Below, piece by piece: positions 61,581 through 64,000 of a stretch of DNA of 64,000 nt; the first letter of the stretch is position 1, and each line of letters opens with the position of its first letter. Both the position numbers and the translations under genes were made by a program. Origin of the DNA: SYAC01 sp046048055 (GTDB lineage Bacteria > Planctomycetota > Phycisphaerae > Phycisphaerales > SM1A02); assembly GCA_046048055.1 (NCBI GenBank), contig JBJOGW010000028.1:10954-74953 (forward strand), in the 5' to 3' direction. The notes under the pieces were generated by a model. That model made no database searches, was not told the DNA's origin, and saw only the letters and a list, made by a program, of their open reading frames with translations.

Positions 61581-62816
61581 TCAATCCTGGCAGGGGCCGA
61601 ACAGGGTGAGCAGTGCGCCCACGTCGCCGGCGTCCACCATGCCGCTGCCATCCAGGTCGGCCGGGCCGCCGGCCTGTCCGAACTGCACCAGCAGCGCGGC
61701 GATGTCACCCGTGTCCACCGCACCGTTGCCGTCCAGTTCGCCTGGGCACGCAGGCGGCTCGGGCACCTGCAGATCCGCCACAAAGGCGTGCGTGGCCCCC
61801 TCGAACACCCCGCTGCCCACCACAAAGCGACCATCGGCGCTGATGCCGGTGGCGCTCAGCAACGCGCTCCAGCCGGACAGGTCGGCACCGATCTCGGCCA
61901 GGTGCTCCTGCAGCGACATCATGCCGCCGCGATCATGGCTCCACACGAACGCCCCGCTGCTGTCACGCGACCCGCTCTGGCCCACGATCACCCGGCCATC
62001 GCCACTCACCCCGTTGGCCGCCGAACTCTCGCCGCCCGGCAGCACGCCCAGATCCTGCATGCCGCCCGACGCGGTCCAGCGGAAGGCGCGGCCTCCGGCT
62101 GCGGAGTCGCTCACGCCCACCACCACGGTGCCGTCATCGCTCACGCCCTTGGCCGATGAGGTGCCGCCGCCGACCAGCACCCCCAGGCTCTGCATGCCGC
62201 CCGACGCGGTCCAGCGAAACGCGCGCTCGCCGGCGCTGGAGCCGCTCACGCCGATCACGGTGGAGCCATCGGCACTGGCAGCGCTGGCGGTGCTGGAAGA
62301 TCCACCGGCAAGCACGCCCAGGTTCTGTGCGGGGGAACCGGTCACCATGCGGAACGCTCGAATGGATCCGGCGTGCCTCCATCCCACCATCACGGAGCCG
62401 TCGGCATTGGCATCGATCGCGGACGAGATGAAGCCACCGGACTGGGGCCCCAGATTCTGCATGCCCGCCGCCGCGCTCCACCTGAAGGCGCGGCCGCCAA
62501 ACGGAGTGCCGCTGCCTCCGGCCACCACCATGCCGTCCCGGCTCACGCCATTGGCACCGGAATACGAGTCGCCCGAGAGCACGCCCAGGTTCTGCATGCC
62601 GCCCGACGCCGTCCATCGAAAGGCGCGGTTGCCGGCGCTGGATCCGCTGGTGCCCACCACCACCGAGCCGTCACCACTGACCGCGGCCGCCTGCGACGAG
62701 CTGCCCCCGGCCAGCACGCCAAGCGAGGTGATGGATTGGCCACACACCGGAACCGCAAGCAGCGCAGCGGCCACCGCCGCACCACAACCCGTCAGCAACG
62801 CGCCAGGTCGACGCAT
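61581..62816 (-). CDS. Secreted HAF-repeat protein with dockerin-type repeats
   Basis: Protein of 411 residues: signal peptide (about 1-27), six full and one terminal HAF repeats of about 45-48 residues (core pattern DGSVVVG...RAFRWTASGGMQ), then two dockerin-like repeats (DGNGAVDTGDIA and DGSGMVDAGDVG). HAF proteins are extracellular with a beta-propeller-like rhythm, and function unknown. A GAGGAAG ribosome site and a GGGGC/GCCCC hairpin (62834-62848) precede the ATG. A TAGGTT -10 (62941-62946) implies a leader of about 118 nt. Confidence 0.8.
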   Translation of the reverse strand: MRRPGALLTGCGAAVAAALLAVPVCGQSITSLGVLAGGSSSQAAAVSGDGSVVVGTSGSSAGNRAFRWTASGGMQNLGVLSGDSYSGANGVSRDGMVVAGGSGTPFGGRAFRWSAAAGMQNLGPQSGGFISSAIDANADGSVMVGWRHAGSIRAFRMVTGSPAQNLGVLAGGSSSTASAASADGSTVIGVSGSSAGERAFRWTASGGMQSLGVLVGGGTSSAKGVSDDGTVVVGVSDSAAGGRAFRWTASGGMQDLGVLPGGESSAANGVSGDGRVIVGQSGSRDSSGAFVWSHDRGGMMSLQEHLAEIGADLSGWSALLSATGISADGRFVVGSGVFEGATHAFVADLQVPEPPACPGELDGNGAVDTGDIAALLVQFGQAGGPADLDGSGMVDAGDVGALLTLFGPCQD

Positions 62817-62833
62817 GGTCATCTTCCTCGTGA

Positions 62834-62848
62834 GGGGCCGAACGCCCC
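62834..62848 (-). promoter_or_regulatory. Leader hairpin next to Shine-Dalgarno of HAF protein gene
   Basis: GGGGC-GTTCG-GCCCC on the minus strand, 4 nt before GAGGAAG. This mirrors the hairpin before the anchored-protein gene at 28890. Confidence 0.35.
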
Positions 62849-62940
62849 AAAAGCCGAATCGCATCCAATGCGGTGGGAACGTCCGAGGGGCCCCTTACGA
62901 GCCAAGCCAACAACACGCCGGGGGAACATTCGGACAGGCC

Positions 62941-62967
62941 AACCTAGCACCGGAACGGGTTTGGGCA
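62941..62967 (-). promoter_or_regulatory. Promoter of the HAF-repeat gene
   Basis: On the minus strand TTGCCC, a 16-nt spacer, then TAGGTT (62941-62946). This places the start near 62934 and gives a long leader, in contrast to the leaderless genes. Confidence 0.4.
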
Positions 62968-63055
62968 ACCGGCTGACCTGGGATTGCGGGGGATTTCACG
63001 CGGCAAGGCCCAAGGAAACAGGTCCTGAGCCGGACTTCGGAGGGGGTGTTCGGGG

Positions 63056-63268
63056 CGGCTCGCCGGCGTGTTCAACCTGGTTCAGGGTGGCAGAGAACCT
63101 GGTCGCCAGCTTCACAGGCTGCGCGAACCCTTCGGCTTCGGTGGCTGGAATGACAGCTGCTTCGGCGCGGGCAACATCACCGGCTGGGACGGCTACCGCT
63201 TCTGGACGCGTCAGCGCAAGATCACGAGCAAGTGGGCGCTGCAGCGGGATCAGGACTGGATGAGTTGA
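63056..63268 (+). pseudogene. Aldehyde dehydrogenase remnant
   Basis: In one frame, LAGVFNLVQGGRE resembles the middle of an aldehyde dehydrogenase (PxGVxNLVQGG pattern), and PFGFGGWNDSCFG...WDGYRFWTRQRKITSKW resembles the C-terminal end (PFGG..DS.FG...G.DG.RF.T..K...W). The roughly 200 residues expected between them are missing. The 5' half and a start codon are also gone. So this looks like a decayed gene with an internal deletion. The stop is at 63266-63268. The rest of 62968-63385 holds no gene; a hairpin lies at 63278-63310. Confidence 0.4.
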
Positions 63269-63385
63269 GGAGCGGAGTCACCAGCAAGGATCGCTCTTGC
63301 GAGCTGGTGAAACTTCCGTTGCATGGTGGCGTTGAGGCCGGGTCCTCTCGGGCCACGTCTGCCAAAGCCGCCAGCAAAGACCGCC

Positions 63386-63419
63386 CCAAAAAGAGAGAGC
63401 CCATCCTCGCGGATGGGCT
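63386..63419 (-). terminator. Rho-independent terminator
   Basis: Perfect 9-bp stem AGCCCATCC/GGATGGGCT (63398-63406 with 63411-63419), 4-nt loop, followed on the minus strand by a T-rich tail (CTCTCTTTTT). It lies about 80 nt after the NYN-domain gene. Confidence 0.8.
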
Positions 63420-63500
63420 TCGGCCTGCAGCCGAAGCCGCAGGTGGGTACGGAGTCATCGTAGCACGCAGGATTCATTCGGCAAATGATTCGTCCAAAAT

Positions 63501-64000
63501 TCAGGGTTGCGTTGCGGGGCCCCATCCCACCGGACACGCGATCAGCCCATGCTCATCATGGAGTCGCATCGGAAGAAGACTCGCCATGACATCCTGCCTT
63601 CGCAGGGTGCGAACAAGACTGGCCACATCGGCCAACTCGCGAACCAGCCGCCCCGACTGGGGATTGATCACCCCCACCGGCACACCGATGTCCTGCCGAA
63701 CAATCTGTATCGCGCCAGCAAGGTCGGAGTCGTTGCTGACAACCACCGCGGACTGAAATCTTCCCCGATGGGCCAGGTGCACCAGATCGGCGGCCAGATT
63801 CACGTCGGATCCCTTCTCACGCAATGCAAGCACTGGTACACGCTCACCCGCGGAGCCATCAGGTAGTTCGAGCGCAAGCCGCTCACGTCGGCTCTTGAAG
63901 TGTCCAAATCGCAGCGTCACGGCACGATGGCGCTGCAAGGCGCGCAGATGCATTTGCTGGCCAACCGGATCGGCGTGCTCTCCGTCTCCCTCGATGAAGA
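63501..64000 (-). CDS. NYN domain protein (partial, LabA/DUF88-like)
   Basis: The gene enters from beyond the window end and stops at 63501; 166 codons are visible. REKGSDVNLAADLVHLAHRG and AVVVSNDSDLAGAIQIVR are the conserved acidic blocks of the NYN (PIN-like) nuclease fold, as in LabA/DUF88 proteins. The N-terminal strand with the first Asp is outside the window. Probably an RNase; target unknown. Confidence 0.82.
   Translation of the reverse strand, partial: FIEGDGEHADPVGQQMHLRALQRHRAVTLRFGHFKSRRERLALELPDGSAGERVPVLALREKGSDVNLAADLVHLAHRGRFQSAVVVSNDSDLAGAIQIVRQDIGVPVGVINPQSGRLVRELADVASLVRTLRRQDVMASLLPMRLHDEHGLIACPVGWGPATQP

Overview
The window comes from a GC-rich bacterium that is most likely a planctomycete of the Phycisphaerae/Phycisphaerales type. 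This is inferred from several traits. Exported proteins end in a VPAP/IPAP motif, a hydrophobic stretch and an arginine cluster (28069-28890, 25093-25620, 49427-50290). Two secreted proteins end in paired dockerin-like Ca-binding repeats (56284-58605, 61581-62816). Lysine synthesis uses DapL, and one protein joins DUF2231 to a planctomycete-type cytochrome c domain. Genes are dense and mostly chromosomal housekeeping. I see no prophage, CRISPR array, plasmid genes or intact insertion sequence.

Layout. 1-7.3 kb: ABC-2 exporter, lipoprotein, a UbiD decarboxylase next to an orphan nuoC, a candidate tandem-hairpin RNA, and a DUF4190-type membrane protein. 7.3-15.4 kb: MmcB-like nuclease behind a tiny upstream ORF, tRNA-Arg, MFS carrier, DUF2231/cytochrome protein, a second candidate structured RNA, DNA polymerase IV, a HEPN protein, a fluoride-channel pair, and a universal stress protein with a DUF3313-like lipoprotein. 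15.3-20.3 kb: one operon of potassium importer Kup plus a DevBCA-like exporter. 20.4-25.1 kb: zinc ribbon protein, HolA, AstB, ClpP1-ClpP2 and a degenerate PAP2-fold protein. 25.1-33.6 kb: a cobalamin riboswitch in front of an exported anchor-type protein, then MoxR, a beta-barrel protein, another anchored protein, a LuxR-type regulator, DapL, a PmtA-like methyltransferase and an M42 peptidase. 33.8-42.1 kb: tricorn-type protease, then pyrophosphatase, SWIM protein and SNF2 helicase as one overlapping operon behind tRNA-Lys. 42.3-50.3 kb: Xer recombinase, PurE-PurK, a 46-bp perfect inverted repeat, esterase, RlmE, PdxA and a third anchored protein. 50.4-55.2 kb: a five-gene membrane operon of unknown function. 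55.2-64 kb: SIMPL protein, secreted trypsin-like protease, a PstS-like protein with a lipoprotein, OsmC, a HAF-repeat protein, the remnant of an aldehyde dehydrogenase, and an NYN-domain gene that runs off the end.

Expression. About 23 start codons here lie only 6-11 nt downstream of a TANNNT-type (twice CANNNT) -10 hexamer, which suggests leaderless or nearly leaderless mRNAs. I used this rule to choose several starts. Many exported-protein genes differ: they carry a Shine-Dalgarno sequence and a leader, two of them with a GC hairpin directly against it. Operon members usually overlap as ATGA (once TTGA), and five convergent gene pairs overlap antisense at their 3' ends.

The best candidates for undescribed biology are: (1) the 6.5-6.7 kb RNA with three hairpins that present the same CGGGAAC loop, followed by a terminator; (2) the B12 riboswitch that appears to control a surface protein and possibly a pseudo-phosphatase; (3) the multi-hairpin RNA at 10.7-10.9 kb; (4) the five-gene operon at 50.4-55.2 kb.
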